A stretch of DNA of 58,703 bases from positions 78,537 through 137,239 of the forward strand of contig NZ_FNVR01000011.1 in assembly GCF_900108085.1 (NCBI RefSeq). The letters are read 5' to 3'. The notes beneath the pieces were generated by a model. It did not search any database. It was given only the letters and a program-made list of their open reading frames with translations, and was not told the DNA's origin. Shown piece by piece: positions 33,333 to 41,888 of the stretch. Made by a program: the position numbers and the translations under genes. How positions within the stretch are numbered: the first letter of the stretch is position 1; the number at the start of each line of letters is the position of its first letter. The stretch comes from Algoriphagus boritolerans DSM 17298 = JCM 18970. GTDB taxonomy: Bacteria > Bacteroidota > Bacteroidia > Cytophagales > Cyclobacteriaceae.

Positions 33333-35261
33333 ATGCTTTCAATCAGTAATCTTTCTTATTTCATCGGAGGGCGACCGCTCTACGAAAATGCTAACCTTCA
33401 CATTAAGCCGAAAGACAAAATCGGACTCGTTGGACAAAACGGGACGGGAAAGTCTACTTTGCTAAAAATTATCAACGGCGACTATCAAGCAACTACAGGG
33501 GAAGTACAAAAAGCCAAAGATTGTACCATTGGGTTTTTGAATCAAGACCTTCTTTCTTTTCAGTCGGATGAAAGTATTCTGAATGTGGCTTTAGCAGCGT
33601 TCAAAGAAACGCTTAAACTTCAGGATGAAATTGATGAAGTTTTGAAGAAAATGGAAACCGATTACTCCGAAGAGATTATTAATCGACTGGCATTTCTTCA
33701 GGAACGATTTGAATCCAATGAAGGATACACCATCAAAGCCAAGGCAGAGGAAGTTTTGGAAGGAATTGGTTTCCAGACCGCTGATTTGGACAGGCCATTG
33801 AGGAATTTTTCCGGAGGTTGGAGAATGCGGGTGATGTTGGCAAAACTGCTTTTGGAGAAACCCGCTCTTCTGCTGCTTGATGAGCCTACTAACCACCTGG
33901 ATTTACCTTCCATTCAATGGGTGGAAAATTACCTGAAAAACTATGAAGGCGCCGTGATTGTCGTTTCTCATGATCAGACCTTCCTGGATAATTGCATTAG
34001 TACTACTGTGGAGGTGGCAAATCAAACGTTGACTTCCTATCCGGGCAATTACTCCTTTTACAAGGAAGAGAAGAAGCTCAGAATGGAACTCCAGCAAAAT
34101 GCTTATGAGAATCAGCAGCAGATGATCAAGCAGACGGAGCGATTTATTGAGCGATTTCGTGCCAAAGCCACCAAGTCAAATCAAGTTCAATCCCGTATCA
34201 AAGCACTGGATCGCTTGGATCGGGTCAATGAGGTGGTAAACGATGAGGCCTTTGTCAACTTCAAATTCAAGTTCTCGCAAAAATCAGGCAGGGACGTGGT
34301 GATTTTGGACAATATCTCCAAATCCTATGGGGATTTGGTCATTTTGAAAAACACCACCGCAAGAATCGAAAGGGGAGATAAAATTGCTTTGATCGGAGCC
34401 AACGGTAAAGGTAAATCCACGCTGCTCAGAGTAATAGACGGGACTGAAAAATTCGAGGGCCAAAGGATTGAAGGACATAATGTGATCAAAGCTTTCTTTG
34501 CACAGCATCAGCTCGAAGCACTGACCTTGGATAATGAAATCATTCAGGAAATGGCGCAGGCTGGAACTAAGAAAACGGAAATGGAACTTCGTGGCGTATT
34601 GGGCTGCTTCCTCTTTTCCAATGAGGAGGTCTTCAAGAAGATCAAAGTACTTTCAGGAGGGGAAAAATCCCGTGTTGCTTTGGCCAAAACCCTGATTTCA
34701 GAAGCCAATTTTCTCTTGCTCGATGAACCAACAAACCACTTGGATTTTCAGTCGGTAAATATCCTCATTCAAGCCCTTCAACAATACGAAGGGACTTTTA
34801 TCACCGTTTCTCACGACCGTCATTTTATTAAAGGTGTTGCCAATAAGATTTGGTATATCGAGGACCAAGAGATCAAAGAATACCCTGGTACTTACGATGA
34901 GTATGAATTTTGGAAAAGTCAGCAATCTGAGGTGAAAGTCGTGCCAACTCCTGTAGAAAAGTTAGAAAAAAAGCCACAGCCGACAGTTTTGAAATCGACT
35001 CCGGAGGCGATACAGGCTAAAAAGGATTTGAAAAAACTGGAAGAGCAGGTTTCTAAAATCGAAAAGGAAATTGAATCCCTGGAACTTTTGAAGACTGAAA
35101 CTGAGAAGAAAATGGCTGATCCGGACATTTATGTGGATGAAGTGAAAGCGCAAAAACTCCAGGATAGTTACCAAAACATCCAAAACAGTTTGTATGAATT
35201 AAATGCAAAATGGGAACAACTTGTGGATCAAATCTCATCTTTGCAGGAATTGGCAGGGTAA
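33333..35261 (+). CDS. ABC-F family ATPase (Uup/YheS-like)
   Basis: A cytosolic ABC-F protein with two fused ATPase domains and no membrane part; the family acts on ribosomes to resolve stalls or tune translation. Domain 1 has Walker A GQNGTGKST (near 35-43), signature FSGGWRMR and Walker B LLLLDEPTNHLD. The linker (P-site tip region) is about residues 235-310. Domain 2 has GANGKGKST, LSGGEKSR and a second LLLDEPTNHLD. The charged coiled-coil C-terminus (about 555-642, KKDLKKLEEQVSKIEKEI) is as in Uup. At 642 residues the length is typical. Antibiotic resistance should not be assumed. A hairpin at 35260-35294 follows. Confidence 0.93.
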   Translation: MLSISNLSYFIGGRPLYENANLHIKPKDKIGLVGQNGTGKSTLLKIINGDYQATTGEVQKAKDCTIGFLNQDLLSFQSDESILNVALAAFKETLKLQDEIDEVLKKMETDYSEEIINRLAFLQERFESNEGYTIKAKAEEVLEGIGFQTADLDRPLRNFSGGWRMRVMLAKLLLEKPALLLLDEPTNHLDLPSIQWVENYLKNYEGAVIVVSHDQTFLDNCISTTVEVANQTLTSYPGNYSFYKEEKKLRMELQQNAYENQQQMIKQTERFIERFRAKATKSNQVQSRIKALDRLDRVNEVVNDEAFVNFKFKFSQKSGRDVVILDNISKSYGDLVILKNTTARIERGDKIALIGANGKGKSTLLRVIDGTEKFEGQRIEGHNVIKAFFAQHQLEALTLDNEIIQEMAQAGTKKTEMELRGVLGCFLFSNEEVFKKIKVLSGGEKSRVALAKTLISEANFLLLDEPTNHLDFQSVNILIQALQQYEGTFITVSHDRHFIKGVANKIWYIEDQEIKEYPGTYDEYEFWKSQQSEVKVVPTPVEKLEKKPQPTVLKSTPEAIQAKKDLKKLEEQVSKIEKEIESLELLKTETEKKMADPDIYVDEVKAQKLQDSYQNIQNSLYELNAKWEQLVDQISSLQELAG

Positions 35262-35294
35262 TAGCAACTGATTTCAATCTAAAATTGCTATTTT
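35260..35294 (+). terminator. hairpin between ABC-F and T9SS plug genes
   Basis: AATAGCAA (35260-35267) pairs with TTGCTATT (35285-35292) over a 17-base AT-rich loop, then TT. It is weak and overlaps the ABC-F stop codon, so it may only attenuate transcription into the next gene. Confidence 0.45.
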
Positions 35295-35299
35295 GAATC

Positions 35300-36574
35300 A
35301 TGTCAAATAAAAATTTCTTTAGTTTAATAGTGGTATTCTTTCTCGGGATTGGTGTCACTTATTCCCAAATCCTCGAGGATAGGGTGTTTTCTGAGCACAT
35401 TCATTCGGTGAGGTTATTCCCTCAGGGAGCACAGCAGGACAGTCAGTTGGATGCTCCTGTAGTCTCCTTGTCAGATTCGAGGCAACTTGTTTTGTTATTC
35501 GATGACATCGCCTACGATCCGGAGCAATATTCTGCCAAATTGATTCACTGTGATGCAGATTGGAAGCAATCAGCGCTCAGGAACAATGATTTTTCAGTGA
35601 ATTTCAATGAATTTAATATTCAGGAATACAGCTATTCGGTTAATACTCGAATACCTTACATTCATTATGCCTTTACAATCCCCAGAGTTACAAAGTCAGG
35701 GAATTATGTAGTAAAGGTATATCGGAACAGGGACGAGAAGGAGGTTATTCTGACTCGTAGGTTTATGGTTTATGAAGAACTCTTTACCGTGGGAGCTTCG
35801 ATCGTACCACCTACACAATCCGAAGAACGCCGTGCTTTGCAACAGGTGAATGTGGCGGTTAATTACTCGAAAGTAGATCTGATTGATCCAACGACACAAG
35901 TCAAGGTAGTCATTCGCCAAAATCAGCGCTGGGATAATGCAAAGTTTCTGGCGAAGCCGACATTCCTGAATCAAAGCTCAAAAAGCATTCGCTATGAGCC
36001 ATTTGACGGATCCAATACATTCAGAGCTGGAAATGAATTCCGATTTGTGGACCTTCGTTTTATTCGGGCTACCGGAGTAAATATTGCCGAAGTGAAAGTC
36101 GAGGAAACCGTAATTTTAGCCAACACCTTAGTGGATAGACCCAGGCCGGGTGGCACATATTCTCAATACCTTGATTTGAATGGGCAATACATCGTTTTTA
36201 CCAATGACCGTCCCGGTGGAGACCCCGAAGTAGAAAGTGAATACATTTATACTACTTTTTATCTTCAGGCAGATCCCGGACGTGACATAGTCATGCTCGG
36301 GGCCTTGACCGCTTGGGGAAAAAGCCCTGAATCCAAAATGGTTTATGACCCAAAATCCGGATTATACAGTACTTCTATCTTGACGAAGCAGGGTTGGTAT
36401 GATTATCAGTTTGGATTTCCTACTGCTAATGGATACGAGTCCGATCCGATTGAAGGAAGTTTTTTTGAGACAGAAAATGAGTACGAGGTTTTGGTTTACT
36501 ATCGGGCTTTGGGTTCCCGATATGATCAGCTCGTGGGTTATGTGTACTTGCATCCAAACCGCAGAAGAATCTAA
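35300..36574 (+). CDS. type IX secretion system plug protein (DUF5103)
   Basis: Homologue of the plug that seals the large SprA translocon pore of the type IX secretion system in the outer membrane. A signal peptide ends at GVTYSQ (about 22). The DUF5103 body has an N-terminal beta domain (LDAPVVSLSDSRQLVLLFDD, YSAKLIHCDADWKQS) and a second domain ending YYRALGSRYDQLVGY. At 424 residues it is full length. It is separated by 38 bases from the ABC-F gene and closed by a strong bidirectional terminator. This points to gliding or cargo secretion machinery elsewhere in the genome; no sprA, porV or gld gene is in the window. Confidence 0.85.
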   Translation: MSNKNFFSLIVVFFLGIGVTYSQILEDRVFSEHIHSVRLFPQGAQQDSQLDAPVVSLSDSRQLVLLFDDIAYDPEQYSAKLIHCDADWKQSALRNNDFSVNFNEFNIQEYSYSVNTRIPYIHYAFTIPRVTKSGNYVVKVYRNRDEKEVILTRRFMVYEELFTVGASIVPPTQSEERRALQQVNVAVNYSKVDLIDPTTQVKVVIRQNQRWDNAKFLAKPTFLNQSSKSIRYEPFDGSNTFRAGNEFRFVDLRFIRATGVNIAEVKVEETVILANTLVDRPRPGGTYSQYLDLNGQYIVFTNDRPGGDPEVESEYIYTTFYLQADPGRDIVMLGALTAWGKSPESKMVYDPKSGLYSTSILTKQGWYDYQFGFPTANGYESDPIEGSFFETENEYEVLVYYRALGSRYDQLVGYVYLHPNRRRI

Positions 36575-36605
36575 AAAAAAATCCTCTCGATGGGAGAGGA
36601 TTTGA
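36573..36605. terminator. bidirectional terminator between plug gene and cas6
   Basis: Stem AATCCTCTC/GAGAGGATT flanked by nine A on the left and T-rich sequence on the right. On the minus strand the stem is followed by a long T run, making a strong terminator for the Cas6-like gene; on the plus strand it serves the plug gene. Confidence 0.85.
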
Positions 36606-36609
36606 TTTG

Positions 36610-37503
36610 TTATAATTCTTCAGGAAGATCACTTTCACCTTCTTCCGAGGATGGGGCTACATTTTGCCTCACTCGCTCGGTAGGTTTGTAGGGAACGAAG
36701 CCCTCTCTTTTGAACTTGTAGCTTGTGGTTCTGTTTGATCCTGCCGGATGATTGGCCAGGTCCAACATTCCGAAACCTTTGTGAGTAAATGCTCCTAAAC
36801 CACATTTGAAGACAAAATCCTGAACTTCAGGTGCAGCATAGAGTGTGAACGGAAGTGTATAGCCTCGAACTTCATATTTCACATCCATGTCATAAACAGC
36901 ATAGATCCTGGCAAATTTCTTCTGTTGCTCTTTTAGCTTGTTGACGTAAACCATGTCTGGAACTACCTGGAACTTAAAGAAGGATTCCATCTGCTCAGGA
37001 GTATACCAGCCGGATTTTTCCATTCGGGTCAAGGTAGATTCGTAAAGCAAATCAGAAAATTCATCGCTGTCCGGATTGATAAATCGCTTCCCTGCTTCTT
37101 CATTAAAAGCCGGAGTGATTAATACAAGCGGTGAAATACACACGAATTTATTATTGGTCTCCAGGGTAGGCTCGGTTTCCAATTCGGTGTACTCAGGCGA
37201 TAGGATCAAGTTGCCGAGTTCGATTTTTTGCGTAGCAAAAACCTGCTCAAGCAAGTAGTCCATGAAATCTTCGCTCTGCGAAGATAGAACCAGGGTGACC
37301 AGACTTGAATAATAATGCAAGCCACTTCTACTTACTTTCGTCTGGCCTTTGAGGCCGGAGAAATTAAAGAAGTTGTAGTTGAAGAATTCTTCTCTTCCTC
37401 CTTTCACAATTAACCCCTTGAGGAATTGCGCCAGGATATACTGGTGATGGAAAGGCAAGTAGGAGCCTTTGTTCTTAAGTGAAAATATTAGTCTAACTCT
37501 CAC
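36610..37503 (-). CDS. cas6: solitary Cas6-like CRISPR RNA endonuclease (GTG start)
   Basis: A RAMP-fold protein of 297 residues that matches Cas6, the RNase that cuts CRISPR precursor RNA. The N-terminal ferredoxin-like fold starts MRVRLIFSL then LPFHHQYILAQFLKG, the family pattern with a His-Tyr region that could supply catalytic residues (H19, H20). The C-terminal glycine-rich loop GLGAFTHKGFGML (near 252-264) is the RNA-binding G-loop typical of Cas6. A short acidic tail (EEGESDLPEEL) follows. The start is GTG at 37501-37503. No CRISPR array, Cas1, Cas2 or interference gene is in the window, so it may act on other RNAs or serve a distant locus. It lies 97 bases downstream of ychF. Confidence 0.8.
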   Translation of the reverse strand: MRVRLIFSLKNKGSYLPFHHQYILAQFLKGLIVKGGREEFFNYNFFNFSGLKGQTKVSRSGLHYYSSLVTLVLSSQSEDFMDYLLEQVFATQKIELGNLILSPEYTELETEPTLETNNKFVCISPLVLITPAFNEEAGKRFINPDSDEFSDLLYESTLTRMEKSGWYTPEQMESFFKFQVVPDMVYVNKLKEQQKKFARIYAVYDMDVKYEVRGYTLPFTLYAAPEVQDFVFKCGLGAFTHKGFGMLDLANHPAGSNRTTSYKFKREGFVPYKPTERVRQNVAPSSEEGESDLPEEL

Positions 37504-37600
37504 GGTGAATTAAAAATAAAATGAGACAATTATGAATGAAAATACTTACTTGTTTGGGTGAATAAGCGAGCGTAAAAATACAAATAAATTTTAAAAAAAG

Positions 37601-38698
37601 TCAAATGTTGAATCTAAAATGCATAATGTCACCATCTTTTACGACATATTCTTTTCCTTCGATTGAGATTTTTCCATTTTCACGGCATCCAGCTTCATTT
37701 TTGAATTGTTGGTAATCAGCGAGTTTGATAACTTCTGCCTTGATAAATCCCCGCTCAAAATCAGTATGAATGACTCCAGCTGCCTGAGGTGCTTTCCATC
37801 CTTTTTTAATAGTCCAAGCCCGGACCTCCTGGACCCCTGCAGTGAAATAGGTAATCAGATCCAATAATGCGTATGCTCCATAAATCAGACGGTTCAGACC
37901 ACTTTCTTCCAATCCGTACTCTGAGAGGAACATTGCTTTTTCTTCCGGGTCATCAAATTCTGCAATTTGTGATTCAATTGCTGCGCAAAGAAGAATCACA
38001 TCTGCGTTTTCTTCTTTTACCTTTTCTTTTAGTATGTCCACAAATTTGTTGCCCGTCAGAATGCTGCTTTCATCTACGTTTGCGACATAAAGCACCGGTT
38101 TGATGGTCAACAAATGTAAATCTCTTACCGCTTCAAGTTCTTCCTTGTCAGCTTCGATAGCTCTGGCATTCAATCCTGAAGAAAGTCCCTGCTTAAATCT
38201 GTTGAGGATTTCTAGTTCGACCCTGGCTTTTGCATCTCCTGCTTTAGCGATCTTTTCTACTTTCTGAACTTTCTTCTCCACAGATTCCAGATCCTTCAAC
38301 TGAAGTTCAGTATCGATTACCTCCTTGTCAAAAATAGGGTCCACACCACCGGCCACGTGCACAATATTGTCATCCTCGAAGCATCGGATTACGTGAATGA
38401 TTGCGTCTACTTCCCGAATATTTGCCAAGAACTTATTACCCAGTCCTTCTCCTTTTGAAGCTCCCTTTACGAGACCTGCTATATCCACAAATTCGATAAT
38501 CGTGGGAACCACACGTTGGGGATTGACCAATTCTTCAAGGATTTGTAAGCGCTTATCAGGCACTGAAACTACACCTACGTTAGGCTCGATGGTACAAAAA
38601 GGGAAGTTTGCTGCTTCAGCTTTGGCGCTGGAAAGCGCATTAAACAAGGTAGATTTTCCCACATTAGGGAGTCCAACAATGCCACATTGTAATGCCAT
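37601..38698 (-). CDS. ychF: Obg-like ATPase YchF
   Basis: A conserved ribosome-associated ATPase of the Obg/OLA1 group that prefers ATP over GTP and is tied to redox stress and translation initiation. The P-loop GLPNVGKST is at 8-16, G3 is [16 protein letters not shown], and the base-recognition motif is the ATP-type NVDE rather than NKxD. The C-terminal TGS domain ends with [10 protein letters not shown]. At 365 residues the length is exact. Its ATG shares one base with the stop of the upstream AI-2E permease gene (TAATG), so the two are translationally coupled. Confidence 0.96.
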   Translation of the reverse strand: MALQCGIVGLPNVGKSTLFNALSSAKAEAANFPFCTIEPNVGVVSVPDKRLQILEELVNPQRVVPTIIEFVDIAGLVKGASKGEGLGNKFLANIREVDAIIHVIRCFEDDNIVHVAGGVDPIFDKEVIDTELQLKDLESVEKKVQKVEKIAKAGDAKARVELEILNRFKQGLSSGLNARAIEADKEELEAVRDLHLLTIKPVLYVANVDESSILTGNKFVDILKEKVKEENADVILLCAAIESQIAEFDDPEEKAMFLSEYGLEESGLNRLIYGAYALLDLITYFTAGVQEVRAWTIKKGWKAPQAAGVIHTDFERGFIKAEVIKLADYQQFKNEAGCRENGKISIEGKEYVVKDGDIMHFRFNI

Positions 38699-39792
38699 TA
38701 ATTTGTTGCTTTAATTTTAAATATTCGATAGGATTTGTACCCTCTGAAGAACTCCATCACGGAGACTCTGAAAATGGTATAAACCGGGATCGCAAAGATC
38801 ATCCCCAGGATACCCGCTATTTTTGCCCCGACAAAGATAATAACAAATATCTCAAGCGGGTGTGCCTTTACTGTTTTGGAAAAAATCATCGGCTGGAGTA
38901 CTATATTGTCCGTGAGTTGCACTATCGCAAAAACTGAAAGAATCTTAAAAAGGAAATAGGTATACTCCGCATCACTGCCGAATGTACCCGTCGAGATGCC
39001 TACTACAATTCCAAAAACTGAACCAAGAATAGGTCCTGCATAGGGAATAAGGTTGGCCACCGCTGCGAATAGGGCGATAGTCAGCGCATATTCTACACCT
39101 GCCAGGGTAAGTCCTAGGCTGGCAAGTGAAAAAATGAAAAGCATCTGTATCAACAGTCCAAAAAGGTAGTTGGATAGTAGTTTCTCCACCTTTGTGAAGG
39201 TGGCCACTGACAATTCGAAATAGGCGTTTGGGATCAGATTCAACAGATTTCTGCGAAGAAGTCCATTCTCCAGCAATAAGAAAAAGGTGATAAATGCTAC
39301 TGCAATGACCCCGATCAGCAAACTGCTGGTCAAGGTGATCAAGCCGCTGATGAAGCCACCAAAATCAAAGGTCTTGATGAAATCAATTATAGAATTTTTG
39401 AGCTCCTCAAACAACGATCCCGGCTTGTTTTCCAGCAACTGGTAGCGAAATAAAAAGCGCTCCATTCGGCTGATCGGTTCTTGGATTTGAGTGTAAATAC
39501 CTTCAAGATCCATTTCGGAAAGGATCAGTAACTGATCGTTTAGCAGTGGTAAAAACATCAAACTCAGGAGAAATATCAATAAAATAATGGCCGCATAAGA
39601 GATAAGAATGGCCAACCATCTCGGAATATGCTGTTTGACTAGATGAAAATCATGGATTCGGTTAGTCAAAGGCCGGAGTAAGGCAGCCAAAATCAATGAA
39701 ATGATGAGGTACAGGGTGACATTGGAAAAATACCAGCCAAACAGTAAAAAGGCTGCTATTAACAAAACGAGATAAACGAAAAACCGCTGCAT
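38698..39792 (-). CDS. AI-2E family transporter (PerM-like) 1
   Basis: A multi-pass inner-membrane protein of the AI-2E/PerM family, some members of which export signalling molecules or sodium; substrates are mostly unknown. It has paired N-terminal helices ([27 protein letters not shown]), a soluble segment near 85-140, then C-terminal helices with the hallmark [16 protein letters not shown] (near 235-250) and [19 protein letters not shown] (near 325-343). At 364 residues the length is typical. It is coupled to ychF by a one-base overlap. A paralogue lies at 52743-53837. Confidence 0.88.
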   Translation of the reverse strand: MQRFFVYLVLLIAAFLLFGWYFSNVTLYLIISLILAALLRPLTNRIHDFHLVKQHIPRWLAILISYAAIILLIFLLSLMFLPLLNDQLLILSEMDLEGIYTQIQEPISRMERFLFRYQLLENKPGSLFEELKNSIIDFIKTFDFGGFISGLITLTSSLLIGVIAVAFITFFLLLENGLLRRNLLNLIPNAYFELSVATFTKVEKLLSNYLFGLLIQMLFIFSLASLGLTLAGVEYALTIALFAAVANLIPYAGPILGSVFGIVVGISTGTFGSDAEYTYFLFKILSVFAIVQLTDNIVLQPMIFSKTVKAHPLEIFVIIFVGAKIAGILGMIFAIPVYTIFRVSVMEFFRGYKSYRIFKIKATN

Positions 39793-39875
39793 GGCTACAA
39801 AAGAAAAGGAGGCACTTGCCCCCTTAAATATAATTTAATCAATGCGGGTTTTGCAACCTCCAATTGGTTGTGGAT

Positions 39876-40205
39876 TTATTCCCATTTCAGTTCGTCCTTG
39901 ATTTCATTTTCTGAGTCTTCCTTTTCAAACTGGGTGAAATCAACCTCAGGCATCAGCTCCTCCTTTACATGATCCACAGTTTCGTTGAGCGCATTTACAA
40001 ACTTGAAGAAATCTTCTTTGTAGAGGAAAATTTTGTGTTTTTCATACGTAAAGCCGTCGCCGTTCATTCTTCGCTTACTCTCAGTGATGGTGAGGTAGTA
40101 GTCATTTGCCCGGGTGGACTTGATGTCAAAAAAATAAGTTCTTTTCCCGGCTTTTACTTTTTTGGAGAAAATTTCCTCTCTGTCGTATCCTCGATGATCT
40201 TCCAC
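39876..40205 (-). CDS. DUF3276/PUR-alpha-like nucleic-acid-binding protein (GTG start)
   Basis: A 109-residue PUR-domain protein (PF11680), the group that includes the Borrelia nucleic-acid-binding regulator BpuR. The core RTYFFDIKSTRANDYYLTITESK followed by YEKHKIFLYKEDFFKFVNAL forms the PUR repeat. An acidic tail (FEKEDSENEIKDEL) follows. The start is GTG at 40203-40205, since the next in-frame methionine would cut into the domain. It probably binds single-stranded DNA or RNA in the cytosol; targets are unknown. It stands alone between the AI-2E and ferredoxin genes. Confidence 0.88.
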   Translation of the reverse strand: MEDHRGYDREEIFSKKVKAGKRTYFFDIKSTRANDYYLTITESKRRMNGDGFTYEKHKIFLYKEDFFKFVNALNETVDHVKEELMPEVDFTQFEKEDSENEIKDELKWE

Positions 40206-40369
40206 AGTGCTTTCTGATTTTAGGGTTGGGTTGTACTAAATAATGAGATAAAGTAAAACAAAAGCCTCGTAGAATTCAAAAATGATTTTTGATTTTTTTT
40301 AAATTGATTTTTCCGATTGGGTACAGAATGCTAAAAAAAGGTTTTCAACTCGCTGAATTTGTAAATGAA

Positions 40370-40391
40370 AAGAGTGGTCTTTGGACCACTC

Positions 40392-40393
<2 letters not shown>
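40370..40393 (-). terminator. terminator of the ferredoxin gene
   Basis: A perfect ten-pair stem AAGAGTGGTC/GACCACTCTT with a four-base loop. On the minus strand it overlaps the last two bases of the ferredoxin stop codon and runs into a T-rich stretch. Confidence 0.8.
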
Positions 40394-40742
<349 letters not shown>

Positions 40743-40759
40743 TCAATCGATTAAGATTC

Positions 40760-40790
40760 CAAAAGTACAATCTCAATAGCTCCAAGGCAA
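40760..40790 (-). promoter_or_regulatory. promoter of the ferredoxin gene
   Basis: On the minus strand TTGC (40787-40790), 19 bases, then a perfect TACTTTTG (40760-40767). The leader before the ATG at 40739 would be about 16 bases. Confidence 0.55.
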
Positions 40791-40846
40791 TAAAAAAGTT
40801 GTCATACTAATTAATTTAAATTTATTCCAAGCTTGGGCTGTTTTGG

Positions 40847-40854
40847 TACCTTTG
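40847..40854 (+). promoter_or_regulatory. -7 element abutting the luxC-like start codon
   Basis: TACCTTTG is a perfect TAnnTTTG and ends four bases before the ATG at 40859. Transcription would begin about at the start codon, so the message may be leaderless. The upstream -33 region is only T-rich (40821-40827). Confidence 0.5.
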
Positions 40855-40858
40855 CCGA

Positions 40859-41887
40859 ATGACAGCAACACTATCGTCAAAAGAGAGAATTGAAGCATTT
40901 TGTCGACTCGGAGATTCGCTACGCAACTTGAATACCGAGGAAAAGGAAGTTTTATTCCAAAAGGCCAATAACCAAAATAGCTGGTTTACCCAAGTTTCAA
41001 TGGATTCGGCGTTGACCGGAATTTTACGTCTTTTGGAAAAACAAAAACTGGAAAAATGGCTGGCTACCTATTCATTTCCAGAAATTGTGTCTCCTCGAAA
41101 AGTGGGAATTCTGATGGCCGGAAATATTCCTGGCGTTGGATTTCACGACTTAATGAGTGTGTTGATTTCAGGCCACACTGCAGTAGTCAAACTGAGTTCG
41201 GCGGATTCTTTGTTTTCCAATTGGTTGATCAAAAAATTAATAGAAGTGGAGCCAAGATTTGAAAAACACCTTCAAATCGAAGAGATGCTCAAGGGGATGG
41301 ATGCTTACATTGCCACGGGAAGTGACAATTCAGCCCGATATTTCAATTACTACTTCGGGAAATATCCAAGCATAATAAGGGCAAATCGGACTTCTGTGGG
41401 TGTTTTGACTGGAGAGGAAAGTGAAGATGCCTTAAATAAATTTGGGAATGATATTTTTCTCTACTTCGGACTCGGCTGCCGAAATGTCTCAAAGATTTTT
41501 GTTAAAAATGTGGAGCAGTTGCAGCATTTTTTGGATGTGATGGAGAAGTTTAAGTGGGTAGCATTGAATCACAAATACCTCAATAATTACGACTACATCA
41601 AGTCCATTTACCTGGTTAATAGTGAGCCGCATTTGGATAATGGATTTTTGATCCTTAGAGAAAGCAAAGACCTTGTCTCTCCGATCGGAGTCCTGTTTTA
41701 TGAAGTATATGATTCCACTGAGGATTTGCTGGAATTGCTTAGATCCCAGGAATCTAAAATTCAATGCATTGTTGCTGATCCGGAAGTTATTCCCGGTGCT
41801 ACACCATTTGGTGAGGCTCAATATCCCGAACCTTGGGATTACGCTGACAAGGTGGATACGATGAAGTTTCTGATTGCACTTGGATGA
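40859..41887 (+). CDS. LuxC-type acyl-CoA reductase
   Basis: An NADPH-dependent reductase (PF05893) that turns fatty acyl-CoA or acyl groups into aldehydes. The nucleophile Cys207 is in FGLGCRNVSK, and the nucleotide-binding region includes GILMAGNIPGVGFHDLMSVL (near 83-102) and GVLTGEE. At 342 residues it is shorter than LuxC of luminous bacteria (about 480) but matches the Bacteroidota form. There is no luciferase gene here, so it probably feeds lipid or pigment metabolism rather than light. It is divergent from the ferredoxin gene and converges with the histidine kinase gene, leaving one base between the stops. Confidence 0.85.
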   Translation: MTATLSSKERIEAFCRLGDSLRNLNTEEKEVLFQKANNQNSWFTQVSMDSALTGILRLLEKQKLEKWLATYSFPEIVSPRKVGILMAGNIPGVGFHDLMSVLISGHTAVVKLSSADSLFSNWLIKKLIEVEPRFEKHLQIEEMLKGMDAYIATGSDNSARYFNYYFGKYPSIIRANRTSVGVLTGEESEDALNKFGNDIFLYFGLGCRNVSKIFVKNVEQLQHFLDVMEKFKWVALNHKYLNNYDYIKSIYLVNSEPHLDNGFLILRESKDLVSPIGVLFYEVYDSTEDLLELLRSQESKIQCIVADPEVIPGATPFGEAQYPEPWDYADKVDTMKFLIALG

Positions 41888-41888
41888 T

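Noticed and set aside
33333..35261. Antibiotic-resistance ABC-F
   Set aside because: Sequence features fit the housekeeping Uup/YheS-type proteins with C-terminal coiled coil; no resistance-type context.
36000..38000. CRISPR array near the Cas6-like gene
   Set aside because: No regularly spaced repeats were seen around 36-40 kb or elsewhere in the window.
40859..41887. Bioluminescence (lux) operon
   Set aside because: Only a LuxC-type reductase is present; there is no LuxA, LuxB, LuxD or LuxE gene nearby.
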